DNA from: Telopea speciosissima
Lineage: Eukaryota > Streptophyta > Magnoliopsida > Proteales > Proteaceae
NCBI RefSeq assembly: GCF_018873765.1
Contig: NC_057920.1
Location: forward strand, 7,205,307-7,269,306
Direction of reading: 5' to 3'
Length of the DNA stretch: 64,000 nucleotides
Positions 12,101 to 19,499 of this stretch are shown piece by piece (within the stretch, counting starts at the first letter, position 1; every line of letters starts with the position of its first letter). Below the pieces are notes generated by a model. The model had not been told where the DNA came from. It did not search any database and saw nothing but the letters and a program-made list of their open reading frames with translations. Made by a program: the position numbers and the translations under genes.

Positions 12101-15100
12101 ATCGTTTTGCTAGTTTTAACCTAAAGAGGGAAACTTCCTAGAAAATTTTAGCTTTTGTGATTTTTGGCCAAAATACTCCCATATCTTTGTAATGAACCAT
12201 GTATAACATTTGACAATTATGAATTGATTTCTAATTTTATGTTTATTCATTCTTAAAGCATATTTTAGTTGTTTTAATTTTATTATGAGTGTTCTAGAAC
12301 TAAATTTTGTGTATACAGCAGCGTACAGCATACAACGTAAAACATACACTACAGACAAACTACGATTTTGGGTGTCGTTTTCCTCACTTTGTTTAAAGAG
12401 CTTAAAATAGGGTTTCCTAAAAGTTTCGGGAACTAATTTGATCATTTGAGCCTCGAAACCATTAATCGAAACCAGCAACTTAAACCTTCCAGGTTTCGAC
12501 CAAAATTTTGCGGTTTCACAAAATAATTTTGGTTTCGAGTCTGATCAAAACTGAAACCATGAACCTTGATTACCAAGCCTATTAATATGTTTTGTGATAG
12601 CCAGGCAGCTAATATATTGTTGGCAACCCTGTCTTCCATGAACGGACCAAACACATTGAGTTTGACTCACTTCATATGAGATGTTATGATGAAGAAACTG
12701 ATCACTACTCCATTTGTAAGTTATGGGAGTAAACTAGGTGATATGTTCACCAAGTCCTTGTTTCGACCTGCTTTTCTTGATGGGTGTTCCAAAGTGGGCA
12801 TGGGTAGTACTTAATACTTATGCTCCAGCTTGAGGAGGAGTGTTGAAATTATAATAGTGGTGATTTTTAGCAGGTGTGTGACAGTTAACTACACATGGTA
12901 ATGTTTATGATATGTGCTGTTGTTTGATCTGTTAAGGAGTACTACGGAAGGATTGTAATCCTGAGATTATAAATAAAGAGGGGGGGGGGGGGGGGAGGGA
13001 GGGAGATCAACAGAAAGAGAACGGGGCGTTTCCAAAGTACCTCAACAGAATCAGCAACAGTTGTTGCAATGTCATATGTAATTTCTTCAAAAGTCTCGTC
13101 CAAGAAAAACACAATGGTTGTAAGCTTTCTACTGGTCAAAAGAGCTTTAATCTCCTCATGACCAGGAATTGTCTGCCTAGGCCCAGCCTTAACACAACGT
13201 TTCAGAGCATTTAGTGTATTCAATGCAAGGACTTGAACTTGAGGATCAGCATTCACCTCGTGAGCTACTTGATGAACATACTCTGATAAATATCCCGCAA
13301 TATCCTTGCTAGGTGGCATGGAGGATGCACATAAATACATCAGTTCCCATGCTCTAATCAAGGATTGCCTGTGGGTTCAGAAACAACTGTAGTTACATAA
13401 AGAAATAGATGCTGACATTACATGCACAGACTATTTATAGGGTCAAATAGCATATGTGAGAGCAACTGACTTCACTTTGCGGAAAAATGGTCCATACCAG
13501 TCAGGGTTATTCCGGGTTTGCTTTGATATCTGCATAAAGAGTTCATCGCGAAGTTCAGATCGCTTCAAAGTATGCTTGTACAGTTTAGCAACAAGCTCAA
13601 CCCGTTCTTCTAGGCTCACAGGAGTTACCCTATCCGATGAATCTACACCCATATACTTCAAAACAGTCTGGAACAATTTTATCGCCCGACTTACTAAGTC
13701 ACAGTTAATTTTGAGCAATGAAGTTGGAATAGGATCCTGCCAAAAGTTCGGCATAGTTGCCACAAGTTTGGTCAAATAATAAAACAAGCTGCATGCAATT
13801 GAGTGAACTATCTTACATGTAAGACGAACACCAAAGTTACAAAAAGCTCAAAAACAAAAGATAAGTATCAAGAAATTGCCGACCATCAAACTATTTTTGT
13901 TTTAGGTTTTGTTGCCCTGTAAAGAACTGGATGCTTCAAAGCAAGATTAAGCTCATTATGAACAGGCTGTTGACACTTGACAGTACTACCTTCTGAAAGC
14001 ATATCATATCTTGAAATGTAAATTTTCCATGAACTTGAAGGCCCACAGATCTTTTGGCAAAGAATCCACGTTTCCCAGCAGATTGGATCTGTTTCTGCAT
14101 GGACCTCAAAAATCCTTCTACCTAGTAAAAAGGAAAGAAAAAACAAATTACTCAATCAATAAACCCGTCTGTTCACAAAATTTATAACAACGAGGACTCA
14201 AGTAAAAAAAAGTAGCCACAACTACAATAATTATACAGAAAACACCAACTCAGACACACCAACCATTTGACTGATTATGTCTCTTGATACCACAAATGGC
14301 AAAGCTGAAAGAAGCAAGTTTGTTATATCAAGAACCATATCAACCAAACAAAAAATGCATAGCATTAATGCACTATCTAGACTTCATGAAAATGTCTTAG
14401 GCTAGAATAAGAGAAACAATCTAACTAGCCAGTTTATTCTCACCTGGAATCTATTAAGCAAGGGTATAGCTCCAGCTAAATCTATTGGAATAGAAGTTGA
14501 CAGGGTCGCTGGGGAACTGCAAGAAACAAGAAACAAGGATCACTCACTGACTCCCAATCTATGACTGCGTTTACATATAAAAGCACCCTAAATCCTTTGT
14601 GAGTTTAGGTAGACAATGATTAGTTAAAGAATGCATAAATGGAAGAAACAAACAAGTGAAAATACTTTGTGTTGACTCATGAATACACCAAAATATCATG
14701 GATGGATGCATTAACTGAGAGTGATGTATTTTGATTAGAATTGAAATTAAGGTGGCAAGTGTTAGCACAAATGAAATTATTCTGGCTATTGGCCAAGTCA
14801 GTTATCCCTTCTTAGCGCTGTTCAAGCAAACAATTTAACATGTGCTTGCAAACAAGTGAACAAAATGATGGCTCTTCCCATTCTCACTTGAAATTTTATA
14901 AATAAAAAAAATAATCAAAAATAAGAATAACATTTTGGGACAAGAAGATAACTGAAGTTGACAAAAGTGGCACTGACAACATTCCATTACTTAACCAAAA
15001 AAAAAAAAACAACTCATCAGATCATCTTGGAATAGTTTGAGGAAATGGAAACTTACGGTGGAGCAAAATTGGAACCATCACTGTCATATTCATCACCATT

Positions 15101-15211
15101 GGAGATGGCAGCAGAGTTATTCAGAGAGGTTCCATTGCCATTGCTAGAGCTCAAGGGAGATCCACCCATTCTGATACTTTGGGACATAACAGGAGGTGTA
15201 TCAACAGTCAT
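179..15211 (-). CDS. KCBP: Kinesin-like calmodulin-binding protein (KCBP/ZWICHEL type), N-terminal 476 residues
   Basis: This minus-strand gene has nine coding exons: 15057-15211, 14444-14516, 13990-14121, 13498-13736, 13041-13368, 2192-2291, 976-1157, 457-572 and 179-281. All have GT-AG junctions, all phases match, and together they give 476 codons without a stop. The start is the ATG at 15211. Residues 1-75 are a low-complexity Ser/Asn-rich leader. The MyTH4 domain runs from about 78 to 309 and includes DPIPTSLLKIN, KYMGVDSSDR and RAWELMYLCASSMPPSKDI. The FERM domain starts near 310 with ELAGIIRLSA and continues through EEYIGLEDSKYIGDLLAEF, VLGNYPLGRDDAAQLSALQI and LERFLPRQIAITRAKR. Among kinesins, plant KCBP is the one with MyTH4-FERM ahead of the coiled coil, C-terminal motor and calmodulin-binding helix. 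It is a minus-end-directed kinesin-14 of about 1260 residues that acts in cell division and trichome shape. Motor exons lie beyond the left edge. No lesion is seen in the exons, so the gene is probably functional despite the 10.7-kb intron. Confidence 0.95.
1223..1888. repeat. 333-bp tandem direct duplication in a KCBP intron
   Basis: Two head-to-tail copies, 1223-1555 and 1556-1888, are nearly identical and differ by a few substitutions and single-base indels. Both begin CAGGGTTTACAATTGGGC and end GGCTCCTGACA. Each contains the same open stretch reading ATGAAAGAATATCTTGAC, which looks like chance and resembles no protein I know. The duplication lies wholly inside the intron between exons 2192-2291 and 976-1157 and does not touch splice sites. 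High identity indicates a recent segmental event. Confidence 0.9.
2422..2721 (+). other. Coding-like open stretch of unknown origin ahead of the old copia fragment
   Basis: A plus-strand frame is open from 2422 to 2721. It has protein-like composition, for example YGRKLEKLFKIVKGTAIHIF, SLADSMMAELVENLLGLNLS and EIQNVEAEDSTILSGG. I do not recognise it as copia gag or protease. Its last residues (FKSF) run into the old element's integrase remnant at about 2690. It may be a captured host-gene fragment or a divergent part of the element. No start codon or promoter is evident and it lies inside a KCBP intron, so it is unlikely to be a gene. Confidence 0.35.
2960..3297 (+). repeat. 5' LTR of the inner copia element
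   Basis: The LTR runs from TGTTGAAATA to TTTTAACA, 338 bp. It contains a likely TATA box, TCTATATAAA, at 3231-3240, about 60 bp from the LTR end. It has internal short repeats of the type CCTAG/CTAGG around 3004-3060 and 3145-3195. Differences from the 3' LTR are single bases in the first 35 bp, in the T-rich stretch and near CCCCAGCC. The primer-binding site starts immediately after it. Confidence 0.96.
3298..3309 (+). other. Primer-binding site (initiator tRNA-Met type)
   Basis: TGGTATCAGAGC directly abuts the 5' LTR. This is the standard copia priming site complementary to the 3' end of initiator methionine tRNA. Confidence 0.93.
3955..5223 (+). CDS. Inner copia gag with start of protease
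   Basis: The frame opens with ATG at 3955 (MGDSDVTTANSG). Plant copia gag follows, with KLEGSNYLIWARSI near residue 30 and RKTLQHTTQRKRIVTKYYAA near residue 125. A CX2CX4HX4C zinc knuckle, CEHCHKPYHTKAQC, is at about 4729-4770. The protease motif follows at about 5029 as WIIESGATDHMT. Active copia proteases have D-S/T-G here, so the catalytic Asp is replaced by Glu. After IADGSLSS (about 5140) the frame is lost: the stop at 5223 comes from a frameshift, and the expected continuation (LHIPKFTTNLLSISSITKS) lies in another frame. The capsid part could still be made, but mature processing would not be expected. Confidence 0.85.
   Translation: MGDSDVTTANSGVDSQPRTEFLPYAAAIKLEGSNYLIWARSISLTVAGRGLTGHLTGTTTQPTEEGVARTKWAANDAMVMSFITNSMTNDLSSQYLLLDTATQIWTAVKGTYGRSGNDAQVYDIRKTLQHTTQRKRIVTKYYAALKCLWQQLDHYARFSPTTTRRHLAYHSYVDKFRVYDFLAGLNDDYDPIRVQVLGRIPFPTLEETFSYVHSEETRRAAMMITPKVERSALLTAASTPVTSFDSVGATTTKEPVKCEHCHKPYHTKAQCWKLHGKPADFEARRGRAKSKSKANHTESVAPTPTADIGFSQEELQALRRMLNTSAASTTSAANSGCFFARTGISFAGHCASVVSTPWIIESGATDHMTGSSSLFDTYSPASGKDKVKIADGSLSSMDRERIHWLFSFPYPAICVAYSQIYN
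5150..8255 (+). pseudogene. Inner copia pol (integrase, reverse transcriptase, RNase H), frameshifted
   Basis: The pol pieces lie in several frames. The GAG-pre-integrase zinc motif region is at about 5390-5510 (HKWHSRLGHPP, FCEPCVLAKQ). The integrase core is at 5540-6200, with LRSDNGKEY and GVAERKNRH in different frames. The RT start is a clean block in 6700-7130 (WELVVLPPGKKTVGCKWVFV, ARLVAKGFTQTYGIDYQETF). The RT catalytic YVDD is at about 7315, surrounded by a dense run of frameshifts between 7150 and 7670. RNase H is intact from 7671 to its stop at 8255, with its acidic residues in YTDSDWAG, SSAEAEFRA, YCDNKAAI and HVEVDRHF. The stop directly precedes the purine tract. The polyprotein cannot be produced as a whole. 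Confidence 0.85.
8263..8600 (+). repeat. 3' LTR of the inner copia element
   Basis: The LTR is 338 bp, nearly identical to 2960-3297. It is preceded by the polypurine tract TTGAGGGGGAG and followed by the target-site duplicate AACCG at 8601-8605. The TATA-like TCTATATAAA recurs near 8534. Outward transcription toward the older element would be possible in principle; nothing shows that it occurs. Confidence 0.96.
8817..8991 (+). mobile_element. Au-type SINE
   Basis: The 175-bp element begins GAGGGCAGGCCTTTGTCC. It carries a B-box-like GATTCGAGTCT, the diagnostic core CGAAAGCAGGGGTAAGGC followed by TGCGTACATTATGACC, and ends CTGCACTGGGTACGCCC plus a T run. This is the plant Au SINE signature (tRNA-derived, RNA polymerase III transcribed, ending in T rather than A). 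A 21-bp direct repeat containing ATTCTCATACTCAAAAC flanks it at 8796-8816 and 8992-9012. It sits in the integrase region of the outer copia element. A second copy of GTGACCAAGTGGTCA inside the body (about 8855 and 8945) is a small internal duplication. Confidence 0.92.
9463..9625 (+). other. Probable organellar group II intron remnant (domain V-like hairpin)
   Basis: Between two outer-copia segments lies sequence unlike copia. GAATCGTATGATG, a GGAAAC loop and AAGTACGGTTC (9514-9549) resemble group II intron domain V: an 8-bp outer stem (GAATCGTA with TACGGTTC, one G-U pair) and a GAAA tetraloop. CCAACCGGGGAAAACAGGCC follows, in the style of intron/exon borders in plant organelle genes. The upper stem is imperfect. 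I infer a short plastid or mitochondrial transfer; the source gene is not identified. Confidence 0.45.
10510..11700. mobile_element. 1.2-kb insertion of unknown family in outer copia RNase H region
   Basis: Copia sequence stops at CATATACAAACTAAT (about 10509) and resumes at CACAAACCTAATAGAATTGC (11701). The flanks share ACAAAC(C)TAAT, which looks like an imperfect target duplication. The insert starts TGTAGAG and ends TCTACA, so it could be a solo LTR. It contains many AAATAGAAAC repeats (11290-11540), a CACGTGAACAGTG palindrome (about 11639) and a T22-type run. No protein domain is recognisable. Matching 5-bp duplications at the TG/CA ends were not found, so the class is uncertain. Confidence 0.5.
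11875..12578. mobile_element. MITE-like element built of GAAAC/GTTTC motifs
   Basis: Inserted in outer-copia RNase H, it is flanked by an 8-bp duplication, CTATTAAT (11867-11874 and 12579-12586). Both ends are dense in TTTCGG, GAAACC and TTTCGACC, arranged so that the left half pairs with the right half. The middle (12130-12410) is AT-rich with no coding potential. The 8-bp duplication fits a hAT-type non-autonomous element. A relative lies at 34870-35132. Confidence 0.6.
12841..13011 (+). repeat. 3' LTR of the outer copia element
   Basis: The LTR begins TGTTGAAATTATAATAG directly after the polypurine tract and continues to about 13011, where ATCAACA could be its terminus. An 18-base G run (about 12979-12996) lies just inside the 3' end and may blur the boundary. 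The KCBP splice donor follows at 13040. The start is clear; the end is approximate because no partner LTR survives for comparison. Confidence 0.6.
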
Positions 15212-16100
15212 TGGGATTAATACTTGAAGAAACTGAAAGAGCTGCCTTTTACAATATCCTCTCCTCTGCTGCTTATGCGTGCTTCACCTACTTTAACCAA
15301 TTCAATCAGATCATCCAAAAGGCGATAAAGAAATATATAAATATAATACAATCATGAAATCTACTGCTCAAACGTTAAAAGGAAAGAGGGGAAAAAATTA
15401 ATTTAATTAAAACAATAGTTGCTTTACTGGAGAGAACATTTACATTACATCAGCTGAAACTGGGACTTCAATCACAAATGAAAAAAAAGAACACTTTCAA
15501 CTGCGGGTAACCAAACAGTGAACACAACCAAAATCCAGATACTAGAGGAAGTAAAGGAGAGTATTTTAAAGCTCAAAATCCACTTCAGGAAATAGATAAC
15601 CAGAGCATAATCGGGAAACAGATAATGAATGAAAAATGAACAAAAGATTTGCAAAGACAACATGAAATTAACAGCCGAAATCAAGTAACAGTATCATTGG
15701 CAGAACTCAGAGCAACTAGTCTGAGACGACCCGTGCATCGTTCGTCCTATGCCGAATACACCAAAGAAGAGATCAAACCTCAGCAAGTAATTAGAAGCTA
15801 AAAAATGAAAGAAACAAATGAAAAGAAGACGACTTACCAGAACAAGTAATCGACGCAATGTCGCAGAGAAGAGAGAAGCAATGCCCCTCAAAAACCTGAG
15901 ATGGGGAATGGGAAGCTAGCTCAGGACTCACGAGTCCATTAAAAACTTCTTTTGTTGAGAGGGAAAAAACAAAAAAAAAAAAGTAAGAAAGAAAAAAGAA
16001 CCAAAAGAAAACGAAAGGACTTGGTCTTTTTCGTTGCGTAAAAGAAAACAAATCTAACACGGACAGAGACAGAGTGGTCGACATTCGATAGTCGATACCC
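15212..16100 (-). promoter_or_regulatory. KCBP 5' UTR with a probable leader intron and promoter-proximal DNA
   Basis: Upstream of the KCBP ATG on the minus strand, a pyrimidine tract ending CTCTTTCAG (acceptor at 15233) precedes a 21-base leader segment. A good donor, CTG/GTAAGTC, lies at 15838-15837. Together they suggest a leader intron of about 605 bp (15233-15837) and a non-coding first exon running upstream from 15838 toward about 16050. An AT-rich stretch around 16100-16130 could hold the core promoter. The splice signals are read directly; the leader-intron model is inference without transcript data. Confidence 0.5.
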
Positions 16101-17203
16101 AATACTCTTTATTTTAAAAAATAATAATACCCCTCAGGGCGGGAGGTGGAGCAAGATCTTTGACTCTGATATATCTGATGTTCTTCTTATTATAAAAAAT
16201 TGTAGGGAGTAATATGTGAATATCAGAAATTCAGATCCCTCCTGTACAGTTAGCAATTCTTTTTATTTGATATTTTGACCTACTTGTCTTTTCCTAACAC
16301 TTTAATAAATCACATCGGAACCGTCCGATTTTCCTACTATTCCTTTTCAACGGTCAGGAAAAAATAAGATATGAAATGGTAAAGTCTCTCGCTCCTTGAT
16401 AGTGAGAAACATGGGTGGGGCCCATCCCAACGCCAAACGCTTTACTTTTCCTTTCGATGATTCGGTGCAGACGAAACTACTCAATCATTTTGATTACATC
16501 GCGATTCAGAAAGCAACTATTCTTCAAGGACGGAAGGAACATGGGGGACCTACGGAATCTATAACCCTAGTATAGGGTTGAGACTGCACGTATGGAATTC
16601 TACCTTTCTGCATTTGTAAATTTGTAGTGCTCAAGCTCATTCATGCCAGCATGTCACTGCACCTCTCCTTGCCGGCCGTGCCGGCCGGCAGTGATAGTTT
16701 ATCTATTGAGAGGAAGGTTTTAAATCAAGTTATCGATAAGGCTCATACCGGTACCAATAATGATATGAATCGACCGTATCAGCCGAATCAGATGATTTTG
16801 CCTCAAATTTTGAATGAAAGAATTGTTTTTTTAGACAATTTTGCCCTTGATACGGAACATTCATGCAACTAGGATAGCAGTAAAATTTCGTCCAACTGAC
16901 TGGAATACCCTTTGGTCTGGGCATGTAATTACTTATTCCATGCCATTACTTTTGTCGACGGCTGATGTGAGTGGTTTAAACTTTAAAGCAAGGAAATATT
17001 GTATCCATTGAAACAGAGACCATGGATGGTAGTGGTCCTAGTGGATGTGACGAAGTGCTTTTCTTAGAAAATGGTGATACTATACTTCAGAAAAGGAGTT
17101 GATGAAAAGCTGAAGGCATTCGGCAAAGCAATTGCCGACAGATTTGATCGTAATTAAAAGGCCAAGTACCACTAAACAATTACCAAGGAAGCTTCCAAAA
17201 AGC
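16101..17203. other. Intergenic DNA, nothing recognised
   Basis: No gene, RNA or element boundary is seen. A GC-rich palindromic patch, GCCGGCCGTGCCGGCCGGCA, lies at 16671-16690. Open frames here are short and not protein-like. Confidence 0.6.
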
Positions 17204-18988
17204 TGTTAGGGTTAGGGTTTTAAGCACAAGGTTGCATTAAAGATTCAGTGTCAGATTTGGAATACCTGCATCCGCCTCAAAGTATATATAGAAAAACAGG
17301 GTTTAGGTCGGAAAGGCTAATTATTAGATTGCCTCATGACCGGGCATTAATACAAGTAGGATTATATAAGAACATATAAAGGGATATTACATAAATACCC
17401 TTACAATCTCCTCCTATGTTCTACATTTATCCATTACACATGTATAGGAACCATTGTTCAATCAGTAATTGAATCAATATAAATTGAATATCAATAATCC
17501 AATAAATCAAATAAGAAATAAGTAGACTTCAAGAAATAAAACTAGGTTTTAGATCAAAACTAAACCCAACAATAAATCCGAAGTTCCACATGCAAGTGGC
17601 TAAACCAAAAGAAATAATCAAAAGAAAAAGTCCTTGCAATCCATGTGACTTTACTCATCAAGTAAGTCATCCTCATCGAGATCCGATTCAACCGTTCTCC
17701 TCCATCTTCGCCATTCTCTGTAATTTGTCAAATATGAATTTCATAAAATATTATGAATTCAATCATTTGCACAATAGTATCTAGTTCAACAATAAGAACT
17801 TAGTACATTTCATATATATGGTGAAGGTAAATCAAAAAACAATAAGCATCATCATCAAGTTTCTTTACAAGAACTCGATCCTATATAGTCTCTATCATAA
17901 GGACCATACCATGTTTCCATTTGGAATATCGTATTCGTCATATCAGTCATAGATTTATGTTGTATCATCAAATTTGGAATGGTACACCATACTATGAAAG
18001 ACATGTCATCAAATTTGGAATGACATAAAGACTAGCACAATATCATTGAAACATATCGGACATTTTTCATATTCCTTTGTGGAATAACAAAGTAAGGAGA
18101 CTTCACATGAAAATTTGCTACACCATCAAGTTTGGAATGGTTTCACAAACTCCCATACTTAGTAACCTAACTAAGTTATCGAAACATGTAAAGCGTCCCG
18201 AATGCTTACAAGGCTAGATGAGATTCGAATAATTCAAAATAATATTGGGTTAGGTTAAGACGACTAAATGGTCTTTAACCCCATCTCCCTGTAGTTTTGA
18301 ATGTTCGATCTTTGTTCAATCCCTTTGTAAGGGCATCCGCCGTATTATCCTTCGATCTCACATCAATCAAAGTGATAATCCCTTGTTGTTCTATAATTCA
18401 GCATAGCTTTGTTTCACTGATGTGTCTCCTCTTACCATTAAAGAGTGAGTTATTCACAATCGTCTTGGTTGCTTGATTATCACGAATATAGATATAGAGT
18501 TTAACTTAAAACTCCTCAATGGAATATCCATGATCGGATCCTTTATCCACTCTGCTTCATCTCCCTGAAGCTAGAGCATAAAGTTCGATTCCATAGATGA
18601 CAGAGCAATACTAGTCTGTCTTTGGATTTCCATGCTACAGCTGCTCCTCCTAGTGTAAATACATAACCACTGGAGCCCATCGACCTAAACCTAGTTTTCT
18701 ATATATACTAGTTTGGAGGCGCGATGCTGGTATTCCAAACTAGATACTCGGGGTGTAATGCTTTAAGATTGTTAGGGTTAGGGTTTTAAGCACAAGGTTG
18801 CTTAAAGCATTACACCCCGAGTATCTAGTTTGGAATACCCAGATCTGCTGCCTCCGACTAGTATATATAGGAAAACTAGGGTTTAGGTCAGATGGACTAA
18901 TTACTAGATTGCCCCTCACAGCCTGGGCATTAATACAAGTAGGATTATATGAGAACATATAAAGGGATATTACATAAATACCCTTACA
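17204..18988 (-). mobile_element. Short internally deleted copia element (minus orientation)
   Basis: Two LTR copies, 17204-17405 and 18770-18988, both run TGTTAGGGTTAGGGTTTTAA to ATAAATACCCTTACA as read on the plus strand. They share TATATATAG, GTTTAGGTC and GGGCATTAATACAAGTAGG. Flanks AAAGC and ATAGC look like a 5-bp duplication with one mismatch. On the minus strand a purine tract, AGGAGGAGA, precedes the LTR at 17405. The 1.36-kb interior keeps only decayed copia RNase H at about 18240-18660 (LSSMES, EAEWIKDPIMDIPL). Gag, integrase and RT are gone, so mobility would need help from a related full element. Confidence 0.8.
18682..18889. repeat. Inverted duplication (hairpin) at the right LTR
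   Basis: The left arm, 18682-18767, is a near reverse complement of LTR sequence at 18801-18889. Paired blocks include CTAGATACTCGGGGTGTAAT with ATTACACCCCGAGTATCTAG, and TATTCCAAAC with its complement. The loop is about 33 bp and contains the LTR terminus TGTTAGGGTTAGGG. The arms match closely, with a few indels. The left LTR has no such partner, so this is an added inverted copy rather than part of the element's normal structure. Confidence 0.85.
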
Positions 18989-19264
18989 ATAGCTTGGGCA
19001 TTATTGTATGTTTGAATTGTAGATGAGATGACCCAATTTCATTTTCCCTGAAGGCTGTCCTCACAATAACACTTAACCATGTAAGTTCCAACCAAGGTTG
19101 GAGAGTGGTAGCCTCGTATAGACACAAGAAGCAAACCAAGCCATTTGTACGAGAGGACATTGAAGGAGAGTATAACATGCACATACATACTTTATTAGCA
19201 CTCTACAAGAAGTGTATTTTTTTTGTGAAAATAAATTTATTCAGAAGGAGCAGGACAAATATCA

Positions 19265-19490
19265 CTAGTCACAATATTCCGGATCTGGATCCTCTCTACT
19301 TCCAAGCTGCCCCTATTTATGTGCGCCCCACACATAGCAAGGTGGTCTTTTCGTCGCCTTGCTATGTCTGGGCGCACGACGCAGTACAAACAGCTTGGTA
19401 GTAGAGGGAAAAGACCGCCTTGCTGTGACTGTGGCGCACGACGTAGTACTGGTAGCTCGACAGTAGAGGGATCTGACCCCAATATTCCTC
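19265..19490. repeat. Foldback/inverted-repeat element
   Basis: The left end GGATCCTCTCTACTTCCAAG and the right end (GACAGTAGAGGGATCTGACC) are imperfect inverted copies. Inner segments repeat GCGCACGACG, TAGTACTGG/CAGTACAAA and the palindromic pair AGCAAGGTGGTCTTTT and AAAAGACCGCCTTGCT. It is GC-rich against its AT-rich surroundings. No coding potential is seen; it is probably a foldback MITE. Confidence 0.55.
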
Positions 19491-19499
19491 TTCTTCAAG

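Larger units (their letters stand above)
2690..13011 (+). mobile_element. Old, heavily decayed Ty1/copia element (outer element), 5' truncated
   Basis: Copia pol pieces occur in order with frameshifts and stops. An integrase core remnant lies at 2690-2959 (NEIKTQFSASLKF, QQNGTAERKNRH) and resumes after the inner insertion at 8606-8810 (KLYPRAFKCIFLGYSHTQN). An RT start is at 9629-9862 (QLNIKNAFLYGDLLEEV), the YVDD motif at about 10066, connection sequence (KRLVGKLIYLTVTRPNISFA) at about 10335-10400, and RNase H pieces at 11701-11870 and 12579-12830. A purine tract TTGAGGAGGAG (12830-12840) precedes the 3' LTR. It is interrupted by the inner copia element, an Au-type SINE, an organelle-like fragment and two other insertions. 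No 5' LTR, gag or protease is visible. It is non-functional. Confidence 0.85.
2292..13040 (-). other. KCBP giant intron between MyTH4 and FERM exons
   Basis: The intron is bounded by the donor GAG/GTACTT at 13041-13040 and the acceptor TGCTTCAG at 2292-2294. It is phase 0 on both sides, so the flanking exons read straight across. It is about 10.7 kb, while the other KCBP introns seen here are roughly 110-1030 bp. Nearly all the excess is retrotransposon: an old copia element and the insertions inside it. About 130 bp next to the acceptor is non-repetitive intron. The donor lies only about 30 bp beyond the end of the old element's 3' LTR and a G-rich tract, so insertion came close to the exon without destroying the splice site. 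Confidence 0.9.

Noticed and set aside
18770..18795. Telomere repeat (TTAGGG)n
   Set aside because: Only two units occur, and they are simply the LTR terminus, present in both LTRs.
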